Below the pieces are notes generated by a model, which made no database searches, had not been told where the DNA came from, and saw only the letters and a list, made by a program, of their open reading frames with translations. The translations under genes and the position numbers were made by a program. Positions 1-5,112 of a stretch of DNA of 5,112 bases are shown here, in pieces (position 1 is the first letter of the stretch; each line of letters opens with the position of its first letter). The stretch comes from an uncultured Odoribacter sp. (lineage in GTDB: Bacteria > Bacteroidota > Bacteroidia > Bacteroidales > Marinifilaceae): positions 1-5,112 of the forward strand of contig CAMRAP010000136.1 of the NCBI GenBank assembly GCA_947039985.1. The letters run 5' to 3'.

Positions 1-253
1 CCAAAACTCCTTGTGCAATAGCTCCAGTAGCGACACCTGCGATCACCTCTACATCTTTATACTTCTCACGTACCAATGCCGCAAATTGATCTTTAATATA
101 ATCACGAACCTCTGGATATGACAAAGTTTTGCGATTATCACAATAGATGGGTGACTTCCAGCCTGATGCCCAGGTAAATGGAGTAATTGGCTCTAATTTG
201 ATTGCTTTAATATCCAATAAAAAGGATGCTACTTTTTCTGCTACTGTATTCAT
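1..253 (-). CDS. pyrE: Orotate phosphoribosyltransferase, N-terminal part (runs off left edge)
   Basis: The reverse strand from the ATG at 253-251 gives 84 codons without a stop and leaves the window at base 1. The enzyme joins orotate to PRPP to make orotidine 5'-monophosphate in cytosolic de novo pyrimidine synthesis. The visible part begins MNTVAEKVASFLLDIKAIKL. It then has the OPRT hallmark FTWASGWKSPIYCDNR at residues 26-41 and the core strand-loop IAGVATGAIAQG at 71-82, both typical of bacterial PyrE. The PRPP-binding loop and the rest of the usual roughly 210 residues lie outside the window. The start is supported by the conserved spacing to these motifs and by an A/T-rich leader with no Shine-Dalgarno, as usual in Bacteroidota. 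It is divergent from the NUDIX gene, with 42 bp between the start codons. The family call rests on motif recognition and is strong. Confidence 0.93.
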   Translation of the reverse strand, partial: MNTVAEKVASFLLDIKAIKLEPITPFTWASGWKSPIYCDNRKTLSYPEVRDYIKDQFAALVREKYKDVEVIAGVATGAIAQGVL

Positions 254-261
254 TTTTTATC

Positions 262-269
262 TATTTTTG
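262..269 (+). promoter_or_regulatory. Candidate -7 box for the NUDIX gene
   Basis: TATTTTTG fits the Bacteroidetes -7 consensus TAnnTTTG exactly. It lies 26 bp before the NUDIX start, which would give a leader of about 20 nt. I see no clean TTTG -33 box at the expected 19-21 bp upstream, only TTCTG near 236-240, so this rests on the -7 match alone in an A/T-rich stretch. Confidence 0.45.
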
Positions 270-292
270 TAGTTCTAATTATAAACTAGCTA

Positions 293-300
293 CAAATGTA
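293..300 (-). promoter_or_regulatory. Candidate -7 box for pyrE, overlapping the NUDIX start codon
   Basis: On the reverse strand bases 300-293 read TACATTTG, an exact match to the Bacteroidetes -7 consensus TAnnTTTG. Transcription would begin near 286, giving pyrE a leader of about 33 nt. The box covers the ATG of the divergent NUDIX gene (296-298). No good -33 TTTG is visible at the expected distance inside the NUDIX coding region. The promoter call is therefore tentative. Confidence 0.4.
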
Positions 301-898
301 TAAAGTATTTTTTAAAGACAGCGTTTTTTTACTTACGGATGATAAGAATTTATTAACAGGAGAAGCATATAGACTGATACACAACAACTTTAATTCAACC
401 AAAACATTCATCCAAAAGTTATTGGAAATAGAAGATAAAATCATCGCCATTATATACGGTGAAGATACAGAAGAGTTATGCTCTATTTTTAAATCTTGTT
501 TTACCTATGTTAAAGCCGCTGGAGGTGTTGTTCGCCAAGAAGATCAACTATTAGTTATCAAACGTTTTGGACTGTATGATCTCCCCAAAGGACATGTCGA
601 ATCCAACGAAAGTATTCAAGAATGTGCCGTTCGCGAAGTACAAGAAGAGTGTGGCTTACAAGAGCTACAAATCAATGCTCCACTCACAGACACTTTCCAT
701 ATATACTGTCGCAACAACAGTTGGTTTCTAAAAAAGACTTATTGGTTTTCCATGCATTGCTCTGCGAATCAAACCCCTTCCCCACAAAAAGAGGAGGATA
801 TTGAAGAGGCTTTTTGGTTGCCCATTAGCGAAATTGAAACAGCCAAAAATAATACATACCTTTCTTTACTGGAAGTTTTCAAGAAAATAACCAACTAA
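296..898 (+). CDS. NUDIX hydrolase with N-terminal extension
   Basis: This 200-residue protein carries a complete Nudix box at residues 99-121: G99, E105, then R113-E114, E117-E118, G120 and L121, matching GX5EX7REUXEEXGU. The glutamates in REVQEE bind the divalent metals used to hydrolyse a nucleoside diphosphate linked to another group. The Nudix fold spans about residues 72-195, with the strand AAGGVVR before the box. The first 70 or so residues are an extra domain I do not recognise. There is no signal peptide, so it is probably cytosolic. The substrate cannot be read from the sequence. The gene diverges from pyrE, which hints at nucleotide housekeeping but does not prove it. It converges on the kinase-like gene, and I see no strong terminator between them. 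The start is the first ATG, close behind a -7 box, with no Shine-Dalgarno. Confidence 0.9.
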   Translation: MYKVFFKDSVFLLTDDKNLLTGEAYRLIHNNFNSTKTFIQKLLEIEDKIIAIIYGEDTEELCSIFKSCFTYVKAAGGVVRQEDQLLVIKRFGLYDLPKGHVESNESIQECAVREVQEECGLQELQINAPLTDTFHIYCRNNSWFLKKTYWFSMHCSANQTPSPQKEEDIEEAFWLPISEIETAKNNTYLSLLEVFKKITN

Positions 899-914
899 CA
901 CAACACACTTAAAA

Positions 915-1000
915 CTACTCTTGCTGTAGATTTTTTATCAACTTCTGTATTTCAGGGTATGCATCCTCTAATTTTCCACTATCGAAAAGAGTGCTATGCC
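915..1000 (-). pseudogene. Out-of-frame C-terminal coding remnant of the kinase-like gene
   Basis: Read in the -1 frame relative to the gene at 968-1909, this stretch encodes HSTLFDSGKLEDAYPEIQ, then KLIKNLQQE and a TAG at 915-917. This is a plausible helical tail (a YP followed by an amphipathic helix) of the kind that ends related phosphotransferases, while the in-frame ending ALFSIVEN is not. The span 915-1909 is 995 bases, so adding one base makes 332 whole codons including the stop. The A4 run at 985-988 (T4 on the coding strand) is a likely slip site. This may be a real one-base deletion or a sequencing or assembly error. It does not fit a standard programmed -1 slippery heptamer. Confidence 0.65.
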
Positions 1001-1909
1001 TTGTAATCCAGGACGGATCGAATCGATAAAATGCTGCTTCCGCTCATACAGTCCACGCAGTCCAAAGGCCCCCATGGCTTGCAGTAGACGGATTAGGACA
1101 AAATGGTAGTAATCTGATTTAAAATCTTCCACTTTTATGGGACGATATGGTTGTAATTCACTGATATAATAATCCAATAACTCCTCTCGTTGTACCTCTG
1201 CCATTCCTACAATAGCATCATACAACAAAGAAGCTACATCATATTGCAAAGCACCTTGTCGCCCACCTTGATAATCTATAAACCAAACCTCATCTTCTTT
1301 TACCATTATATTTCGCGACTGAACATCTCGGAACATAAATGCAGAGCTATCCACCCTGCACAATCGATCTGTCAAGGCTTCAAAATCATTTTCCAAGGCT
1401 TCTTCCGACAAATCCACTCCTGTTAAACGTAAAAAACAATATTTAAAATAGTTCAAATCCCATAAAATACATCTTCTATCGAATGTGGGACGAGGTACAC
1501 AATGTGAATAGTCTAGTCCTGCGTGCCCCAATAGCTGGAAACGCAATAGTTCCGATAATGATTTTTTATATAACTCCATCAGGTGATCGCTTAACAACTC
1601 CCCTTTCCGCTCCTTTTCAATGACATCTAGCAACATCTCATTGCCTAAATCTTCTTGTATATACGATAACTTATCCTCAGCAACTATATGGATCTTAGGT
1701 ACTCGCAAGCCTTTTTCTAAAAAATGCCTAGAGAAATCAATGAATAGATTATTTTCCTCTACACTCATATAATAAGCTCCTATATAGGTCGATTTTTCTA
1801 CGAAGATGCGATAATATTTCCTGGCTGATCCTGATGCTGCCAATAATTCCACCTTATCAGCTTGCTTCCCAAAACACGTCTCCGTTAAAGCTATAATAAT
1901 CTTTTCCAT
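968..1909 (-). CDS. APH-fold sugar-kinase-like phosphotransferase (AmgK-like), C-terminus apparently frameshifted
   Basis: This 313-residue protein has the aminoglycoside-phosphotransferase/choline-kinase fold. A G-rich loop GSARKYY lies at about 27-33 and a hinge-like QEDLG at 85-89. The catalytic loop RDVQSRN at 194-200 supplies D195 as likely base and N200 for Mg2+, and the DFG-equivalent is IDYQGG with D212. A usual N-lobe lysine is not obvious, which I recall is also true of AmgK. It resembles the Bacteroidota group related to AmgK, the anomeric MurNAc/GlcNAc kinase of cell-wall recycling, so amino-sugar phosphorylation is the best guess rather than antibiotic resistance. The tail after SIRPGLQG looks abnormal. 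The -1 frame continues as TLFDSGKLEDAYPEIQ and on to a stop at 915-917. One extra base near 985-1005 would give 331 residues. No RapZ-like domain or MurU-type partner is visible. The core is intact, so it may still be active. Confidence 0.82.
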   Translation of the reverse strand: MEKIIIALTETCFGKQADKVELLAASGSARKYYRIFVEKSTYIGAYYMSVEENNLFIDFSRHFLEKGLRVPKIHIVAEDKLSYIQEDLGNEMLLDVIEKERKGELLSDHLMELYKKSLSELLRFQLLGHAGLDYSHCVPRPTFDRRCILWDLNYFKYCFLRLTGVDLSEEALENDFEALTDRLCRVDSSAFMFRDVQSRNIMVKEDEVWFIDYQGGRQGALQYDVASLLYDAIVGMAEVQREELLDYYISELQPYRPIKVEDFKSDYYHFVLIRLLQAMGAFGLRGLYERKQHFIDSIRPGLQGIALFSIVEN

Positions 1910-1929
1910 CTGCTATTTTTTATCTGAAA

Positions 1930-1960
1930 CAAAAGTGAGGTTTTTTATTATTTTTCGCAA
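1930..1960 (-). promoter_or_regulatory. Candidate promoter of the kinase-like gene
   Basis: On the reverse strand a TTG (1960-1958) is followed after 20 bp by CACTTTTG (1937-1930), one mismatch from the Bacteroidetes -7 box TAnnTTTG. The spacing suits a -33/-7 pair. Transcription would start about 15 nt before the ATG at 1909. Confidence 0.4.
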
Positions 1961-2052
1961 CTAAAATTCTAAGAATCCTTTTATTGTATTGCTTATTAAT
2001 CTCTTTTAAGAAAAAAACAAGGGTAAAATCACATTTTCAATGCTCAATTATT

Positions 2053-2060
2053 TATCTTTG
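2053..2060 (+). promoter_or_regulatory. Candidate -7 box for the C1 peptidase gene
   Basis: TATCTTTG matches TAnnTTTG exactly, 53 bp before the chosen ATG at 2114, which would leave a leader of about 45 nt. No clear TTTG -33 box is seen around 2029-2033. An 8-bp perfect palindrome, GTGTACAC (2073-2080), falls just inside the predicted transcript start. Confidence 0.5.
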
Positions 2061-2113
2061 GTGCTCGCAAACGTGTACACATTTTTAATAATTATAATAT
2101 ATTGAATAAACTT

Positions 2114-3289
2114 ATGAAAAAAATTTCCGCTTTAACCTTAGGCTTGTGCTTAGCAATTGCTGTGTGTGCACAAGATAAAAAAGATGAAGGTTACAAATTT
2201 ACTGACGTAAAACGTCTTCCAACCACTAACGTAAAATCACAAGATCGTGCAGGAACTTGTTGGTCATGGTCAACCATTTCTTTCTTAGAATCTGAAATCA
2301 TGCGTATGGGAAAAGACTCAGTCAGTCTTGCTCCTCTTTACGTTGTATGGAATACTTATCATGGCAAGGCAGAAAAATATGTTCGTATGCATGGCAAGTT
2401 AAATTTTGGGCAAGGTGGTGCGTGTACAGACGTAACTTGGTCTATCAAAAACTACGGAATTGTTCCTTTAGAAATATATAAAGGTCTTAATTATGGCGAA
2501 GATGTGCATGCACACGGAGAGTTAGATGCTATTTTAAAAGGATATATTGATGCAGTGATTACAAACCCTAATAAAAAATTAAGCACTGCTTGGTTAAAAG
2601 GATATGATGCTGTATTGGATACTTATTTAGGAGAGAAGCCTGAAGAATTCACATGGAAAGGTAAAGAATATACGCCAGAAACTTTTGCAAGCGATGCGTG
2701 TAATTTAGACATGAACGACTATATCAGTCTAACATCATTTACTCACCACCCTTTCTACACTCAATTTCCAGTGGAAGTACCAGACAACTGGTTAAGTGAT
2801 TTATCCTATAATCTTCCTATGGATGAAATGATGGAAGTGATGGACTATGCGGTTGATAATGGCTTTGGTATTGCATGGGCTTCAGACGTTTCTGAAAAGG
2901 GATTTAAAGCAGGTTATGCAGTGGTTCCAGATGTAGATTTCAAAGAGATGAGCGATGCTGAAATTGCTAAATGGACTAAAATGCCTAAAGCTCAACAAGA
3001 TGCAGAGTTATTCAAAAAACCAGGTAAAGAGAAGGTAATCACTCAAGAACTACGTCAAAAAGAGTTCAACAACTGGCAAACCACTGACGATCATGGAATG
3101 CATATCTTAGGTAAAGCAGTGGATCAAATTGGTAACAAGTATTTCATCGTGAAAAACTCTTGGGGAGAATACGGACCATATAAAGGCTATTTATATGTAT
3201 CTTATCCTTTCGTTGCTTACAAGACAACCTCTATCTTACTTCACAAAGATGCACTTCCAAAGAATATTAAAAAGAAGCTAGGACTTTAA
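2114..3289 (+). CDS. pepC: Secreted C1 cysteine peptidase, bleomycin hydrolase/aminopeptidase C type
   Basis: I start this at the ATG at 2114 (391 residues) rather than the in-frame TTG at 2102, because MKK then leads straight into a hydrophobic stretch ending AVCAQ, a good Sec signal with likely cleavage after A19. The -1 position before C18 is valine, so a lipoprotein is unlikely. The papain-type catalytic set is complete: Q43 (oxyanion hole) and C49 in QDRAGTCWS, H327 in DDHGMHI and N348 in KNSWG. Bleomycin-hydrolase-type features include LNFGQGGACTD, YVRMHG and SLTSFTHHPFYTQF. The C-terminus LPKNIKKKLGL corresponds to the family's C-terminal arm, which in known members enters the active site and imposes aminopeptidase action. 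Known cytosolic members have about 450 residues, so this secreted Bacteroidota form is shorter. The likely role is trimming peptides in the periplasm. It is a single-gene unit with its own promoter and terminator. The symbol is by family, not proven orthology. Confidence 0.9.
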   Translation: MKKISALTLGLCLAIAVCAQDKKDEGYKFTDVKRLPTTNVKSQDRAGTCWSWSTISFLESEIMRMGKDSVSLAPLYVVWNTYHGKAEKYVRMHGKLNFGQGGACTDVTWSIKNYGIVPLEIYKGLNYGEDVHAHGELDAILKGYIDAVITNPNKKLSTAWLKGYDAVLDTYLGEKPEEFTWKGKEYTPETFASDACNLDMNDYISLTSFTHHPFYTQFPVEVPDNWLSDLSYNLPMDEMMEVMDYAVDNGFGIAWASDVSEKGFKAGYAVVPDVDFKEMSDAEIAKWTKMPKAQQDAELFKKPGKEKVITQELRQKEFNNWQTTDDHGMHILGKAVDQIGNKYFIVKNSWGEYGPYKGYLYVSYPFVAYKTTSILLHKDALPKNIKKKLGL

Positions 3290-3313
3290 TACATTTCTAC
3301 CTTATTTTAGACC

Positions 3314-3354
3314 AAACACACAGAAGGCTTTATGTTTTCTGTGTGTTTTATTTT
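3314..3354 (+). terminator. Intrinsic terminator after the C1 peptidase gene
   Basis: AAACACACAGAA (3314-3325) pairs perfectly with TTCTGTGTGTTT (3337-3348), a 12-bp stem with an 11-nt loop. It is followed by the T-rich tail TTTATTTTA. It begins 24 bp after the stop codon at 3287-3289. The T-rich tail is on the plus side only, so it acts for the peptidase gene and separates it from the flavodiiron gene. Confidence 0.85.
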
Positions 3355-3383
3355 ATGCTTACACTATTGCCAAGTTTTTTTTA

Positions 3384-3391
3384 TAAATTTG
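3384..3391 (+). promoter_or_regulatory. Candidate -7 box for the flavodiiron gene
   Basis: TAAATTTG matches TAnnTTTG exactly, 32 bp before the start of the gene and 29 bp after the preceding terminator. The nearest TTG (3367-3369) leaves only a 14-bp spacer, too short for a normal -33 box, so a weak or activator-dependent promoter is possible. Confidence 0.5.
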
Positions 3392-3423
3392 TGCCTTCGT
3401 ATATATAATGAATAAATTTTGAT

Positions 3424-4611
3424 ATGAACAATGCTATAGAAATAAAAAAAGATACTTATTGGATTGGAGTTAACGATCGTCGTACACATATTTTTGAAAA
3501 CTATTGGCCTTTGCCAAAAGGAGTTGCATACAACTCGTATGTTATTGTGGATGAAAAAGTAGCCTTGATTGATACGGTTGAACGTAGTCATATGGACAAC
3601 TATCTTGATAATCTCAAAGAGATCCTACAAGGACGTAAAGTGGATTATCTGATTATTAATCACATGGAACCCGATCACTCAGGTAGTATCAAGAATTTAC
3701 GTTACCTGTATCCAGACTTGACTATCGTAGGAAATTCCAAGACCTTTACGATGCTTCAAAATTTATACGGTCCCAGTAATAATCTCCTCGAAGTAAAAGA
3801 AGGCAGTAGCTTAAGCTTAGGAAAGCGTAGTCTGAACTTTTATATGACTCCTATGCTACACTGGCCAGAAACAATGGTGACCTATATGCCTAAAGATAAC
3901 ACACTATTCAGTGGTGATATATTTGGAGCTTTTGGAACATTGGATGGAGGTATTTTTGATGACCAAGTAGACTTAGATTATTTAGAAGAGGAGATTAGTC
4001 GTTATTACTCCAATATTGTTGGAAAATACGGAGTGCCTGCACAGAGTGCTTTAAAGAAATTGGGTGGTCTTACCCTTGAAATGATTTGCTCTACGCATGG
4101 ACCAATATGGCGGAGTCATATCTCTAAAATCATTGATAAATATGATAAATGGAGTAAATATGAAACAGAAGAGGGAGTAGTTATTGCTTTTAGTAGTATG
4201 TATGGGCATACTGAGCAGATGGCAGATGCCATCGGAAGAGCTTTATCTGCTGAAGGTATAAAAAAAATACGTATACACGATACCTCAAAAACTCATCCAT
4301 CCTATATCATAAATGATATTTTCCGCTACAAAGGAGTCATTTTAGGTAGCCCTGCATATAATGGGGGTATCTTCCCTACTATGGAAACTTTACTTTGTGA
4401 GCTGGAATGTATGGGAGTAAAAAATCATGTACTCGGATATTTTGGAAACAAAATGTGGGGAGGTGGTGCAATCCCTCGCTTTAAAGCATTTGCAGAAAAA
4501 ATAAAATGGGAAGTGGTCTCAGAACCCAATGAAGTGATGGGTGCAATGAAACCAACTGACCTAGAACAATGCAAAGCTATAGCTAAAGCTATGGTTGAGA
4601 AACTGAAATAA
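3424..4611 (+). CDS. Class A flavodiiron protein (O2/NO reductase)
   Basis: This 395-residue cytosolic protein has the two-domain layout of flavodiiron proteins (FprA, rubredoxin:oxygen oxidoreductase). Residues 1-245 form a metallo-beta-lactamase-like domain with the diiron ligands in place: H80, E82 and D84 in NHMEPDHSGS, H146 in LHWPET, D165 in SGDIFGAFG and H225 in STHGPIW. Residues about 252-395 form a flavodoxin domain with the FMN-phosphate loop SSMYGHTE (257-264) and flavin-contact loops SPAYNGGIFPT and YFGNKMWGGG. It ends after the flavodoxin domain with no rubredoxin or reductase module, so it is class A and needs an external electron donor, usually rubredoxin; none is encoded nearby. 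In the family the four-electron reduction of O2 to water or reduction of NO to N2O protects anaerobes. Which is preferred cannot be read here. The ATG at 3424 is well placed. A four-codon ORF (3408-3422) ends 1 bp before it. Confidence 0.95.
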   Translation: MNNAIEIKKDTYWIGVNDRRTHIFENYWPLPKGVAYNSYVIVDEKVALIDTVERSHMDNYLDNLKEILQGRKVDYLIINHMEPDHSGSIKNLRYLYPDLTIVGNSKTFTMLQNLYGPSNNLLEVKEGSSLSLGKRSLNFYMTPMLHWPETMVTYMPKDNTLFSGDIFGAFGTLDGGIFDDQVDLDYLEEEISRYYSNIVGKYGVPAQSALKKLGGLTLEMICSTHGPIWRSHISKIIDKYDKWSKYETEEGVVIAFSSMYGHTEQMADAIGRALSAEGIKKIRIHDTSKTHPSYIINDIFRYKGVILGSPAYNGGIFPTMETLLCELECMGVKNHVLGYFGNKMWGGGAIPRFKAFAEKIKWEVVSEPNEVMGAMKPTDLEQCKAIAKAMVEKLK

Positions 4612-4626
4612 ATTCATAATGAACAA

Positions 4627-4675
4627 AAGAGGCTGTTCCAAAATCGCATCATATTTGCATATTGGAGCAGCTCTT
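4627..4675. repeat. Imperfect inverted repeat/hairpin at the break point of the GH20 remnant
   Basis: AAGAGGCTGTTCCAA (4627-4641) pairs with TTGGAGCAGCTCTT (4662-4675) over 14 base pairs, with one G bulge (4631 or 4632) and one G-T pair, leaving a 20-nt loop. It starts 16 bp after the flavodiiron stop. On the minus strand the stem is followed by CTTTTGTTC, so it could serve as a terminator for leftward transcription. On the plus strand no T-run follows. GAGGCTGTTCC-type ends also resemble terminal inverted repeats of some insertion sequences, so a mobile-element scar is an alternative. The right arm begins exactly at codon 57 of the GH20 remnant. Confidence 0.6.
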
Positions 4676-4843
4676 GGGAGTGTAATATACTTTCTTGCCT
4701 ATTTTAAAACTACCAACTCCTGTAGTTATTTGTTGAGGCTTAGGAATGATGTTAATGGATTCAAGAGTAGTTTTGGTATTGTCTGTGCATGAAGGGAGCA
4801 TGCAAAACAAGATTAAAGTAGATATTAGAAAAATCTGTCTCAT
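4649..4843 (-). pseudogene. Truncated N-terminus of a GH20 beta-N-acetylhexosaminidase lipoprotein
   Basis: The reading frame has 64 codons. It opens with a lipoprotein signal: MRQ, a hydrophobic core, then the lipobox LPSC with C19 and a TDN linker. Residues 28-55 (SINIIPKPQQITTGVGSF, then KIGKKVYYT) look like the start of the GH20b domain that precedes the catalytic barrel in Bacteroidota beta-hexosaminidases. These enzymes usually exceed 500 residues and cut terminal GlcNAc or GalNAc from glycans. The GH20-like sequence ends at codon 56. The last eight codons, KSCSNMQI, lie in the neighbouring hairpin and read straight to a TGA, so no catalytic domain remains. A -7 box lies upstream, so the remnant may still be transcribed. 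I infer a gene broken by deletion or by a mobile element. A small stand-alone lipoprotein is possible but less likely. Confidence 0.7.
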
Positions 4844-4883
4844 TGGTTTAATTTTTTAATGGTTGAAAATTTCAAAAACTATG

Positions 4884-4891
4884 CAAATATA
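4884..4891 (-). promoter_or_regulatory. Candidate -7 box for the GH20 remnant
   Basis: On the reverse strand bases 4891-4884 read TATATTTG, an exact TAnnTTTG match 40 bp before the start at 4843, giving a leader of about 34 nt. No matching -33 box is seen near 4911-4915, so support comes from the -7 box alone. It suggests the original promoter of the broken gene is still present. Confidence 0.4.
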
Positions 4892-4985
4892 ATCAAATTA
4901 ATAAAGGGAATTAGCAGCTATTTATTATAAAATAAAGGTCGTGTTGAAAATAAATAACAAATAATTAAAAAAAACACTCCTAGTA

Positions 4986-5016
4986 TTTGGATTCTTTTTT
5001 AAAAGTTTTACCTTTG
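4986..5016 (+). promoter_or_regulatory. Strong Bacteroidetes-type promoter for tRNA-Asp
   Basis: TTTG (4986-4989), a 19-bp spacer and TACCTTTG (5009-5016) match the Bacteroidetes -33/-7 consensus in both boxes and in spacing. The DNA upstream (about 4921-4975) is very A/T-rich, as in an UP-like region. Transcription would begin near 5022, leaving a 5' leader of about 37 nt to be removed from the tRNA. It is the best promoter in the window. Confidence 0.8.
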
Positions 5017-5059
5017 CATCGCAATAGAGAATAACAAGCGGTTATTTGATGCAAAATAT

Positions 5060-5112
5060 GGTGTGGTAGTTCAGTTGGTTAGAATACAGGCCTGTCACGC
5101 CTGGGGTCGCGG
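5060..5112 (+). tRNA. tRNA-Asp (anticodon GTC), 5' part, cut by the window edge
   Basis: The acceptor 5' strand GGTGTGG (5060-5066) is followed by TA. The D arm is GTTC (5069-5072) pairing with GAAT (5082-5085), and its loop contains the conserved GG. The anticodon stem is CAGGC (5087-5091) with GCCTG (5099-5103) around the loop CTGTCAC, so the anticodon GTC sits at 5094-5096. The variable loop GGGTC and the first bases of the T stem follow before the sequence ends. GTC reads aspartate codons GAC and GAU. The T arm, acceptor 3' strand and CCA end lie outside the window. More tRNA genes could follow in the same transcript. Confidence 0.95.

Noticed and set aside
622..804. 60-codon open frame on the plus strand inside the NUDIX gene
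   Set aside because: It is a +1 shadow of a clearly coding frame with an intact Nudix box, and its product has no recognisable motif.
980..992. Programmed -1 ribosomal frameshift in the kinase-like gene
   Set aside because: The coding-strand run CTC TTT TCG does not form an X XXY YYZ heptamer in the zero frame, and no obvious downstream stimulatory structure is visible, so an indel is simpler.
1190..1426. 78-codon plus-strand open frame opposite the kinase-like gene
   Set aside because: It lies antisense within the conserved kinase coding region and has low-complexity, non-motif content, so it is a shadow.
968..1909. Aminoglycoside resistance gene
   Set aside because: The fold is APH-like, but the RDVQSRN and IDYQGG motifs and overall look fit the AmgK-related housekeeping group, with no mobile or resistance context.
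2073..2080. Perfect palindrome GTGTACAC near the predicted peptidase transcript start
   Set aside because: Eight bases with no flanking symmetry and no second copy nearby are too little to call an operator.
2102..2113. TTG start four codons upstream for the C1 peptidase
   Set aside because: The ATG at 2114 gives a standard MKK signal-peptide start, and the extra residues MNKL would add nothing.
3364..3591. 75-codon minus-strand open frame over the start of the flavodiiron gene
   Set aside because: It is antisense to conserved flavodiiron codons and to that gene's promoter box, and it lacks any family signature.

Overview
The window looks like chromosomal DNA from an AT-rich member of the Bacteroidota, most likely order Bacteroidales. 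The evidence is as follows. Upstream of almost every gene there is a match to the Bacteroidetes sigma-ABfr -7 box TAnnTTTG, and a full TTTG-N19-TACCTTTG promoter precedes the tRNA. The starts lack Shine-Dalgarno sequences and have A/T-rich leaders instead. The proteins are typical of the group: a secreted bleomycin-hydrolase-type C1 peptidase, a class A flavodiiron protein, an AmgK-type sugar-kinase-like phosphotransferase, and a NUDIX protein divergent from pyrE. I cannot name the genus.

Layout. 1-253 (-) is the N-terminal part of pyrE (pyrimidine synthesis), running off the left edge. A 42-bp divergent gap separates it from a NUDIX hydrolase at 296-898 (+). This converges on an APH-fold sugar-kinase-like gene at 968-1909 (-), whose last residues appear frameshifted; the family-like C-terminus is readable in another frame down to 915. 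A divergent intergenic region of about 200 bp (1910-2113) carries promoters for the kinase-like gene and for a secreted cysteine peptidase (2114-3289, +), which ends in a clear intrinsic terminator (3314-3354). A flavodiiron protein, an O2 and/or NO reductase, follows at 3424-4611 (+) behind its own -7 box. Then come a 64-codon remnant of a GH20 beta-hexosaminidase lipoprotein gene on the minus strand (4649-4843), cut off exactly where an imperfect hairpin begins, and the 5' part of a tRNA-Asp gene (5060 to the right edge) with a near-perfect promoter.

The genes do not form one operon. Directions alternate and nearly every gene has its own promoter match, so this reads as a string of single-gene housekeeping or stress units. 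Possible themes are nucleotide metabolism (pyrE, perhaps NUDIX), amino-sugar or cell-wall salvage (the kinase-like gene and the lost hexosaminidase), periplasmic proteolysis, and oxygen/NO detoxification typical of an anaerobe. I see no CRISPR array, defence island, prophage or intact insertion sequence, and no convincing new system. The points most worth a second look are the C-terminal frameshift in the kinase-like gene and the truncated GH20 gene fused to a hairpin beside the tRNA.
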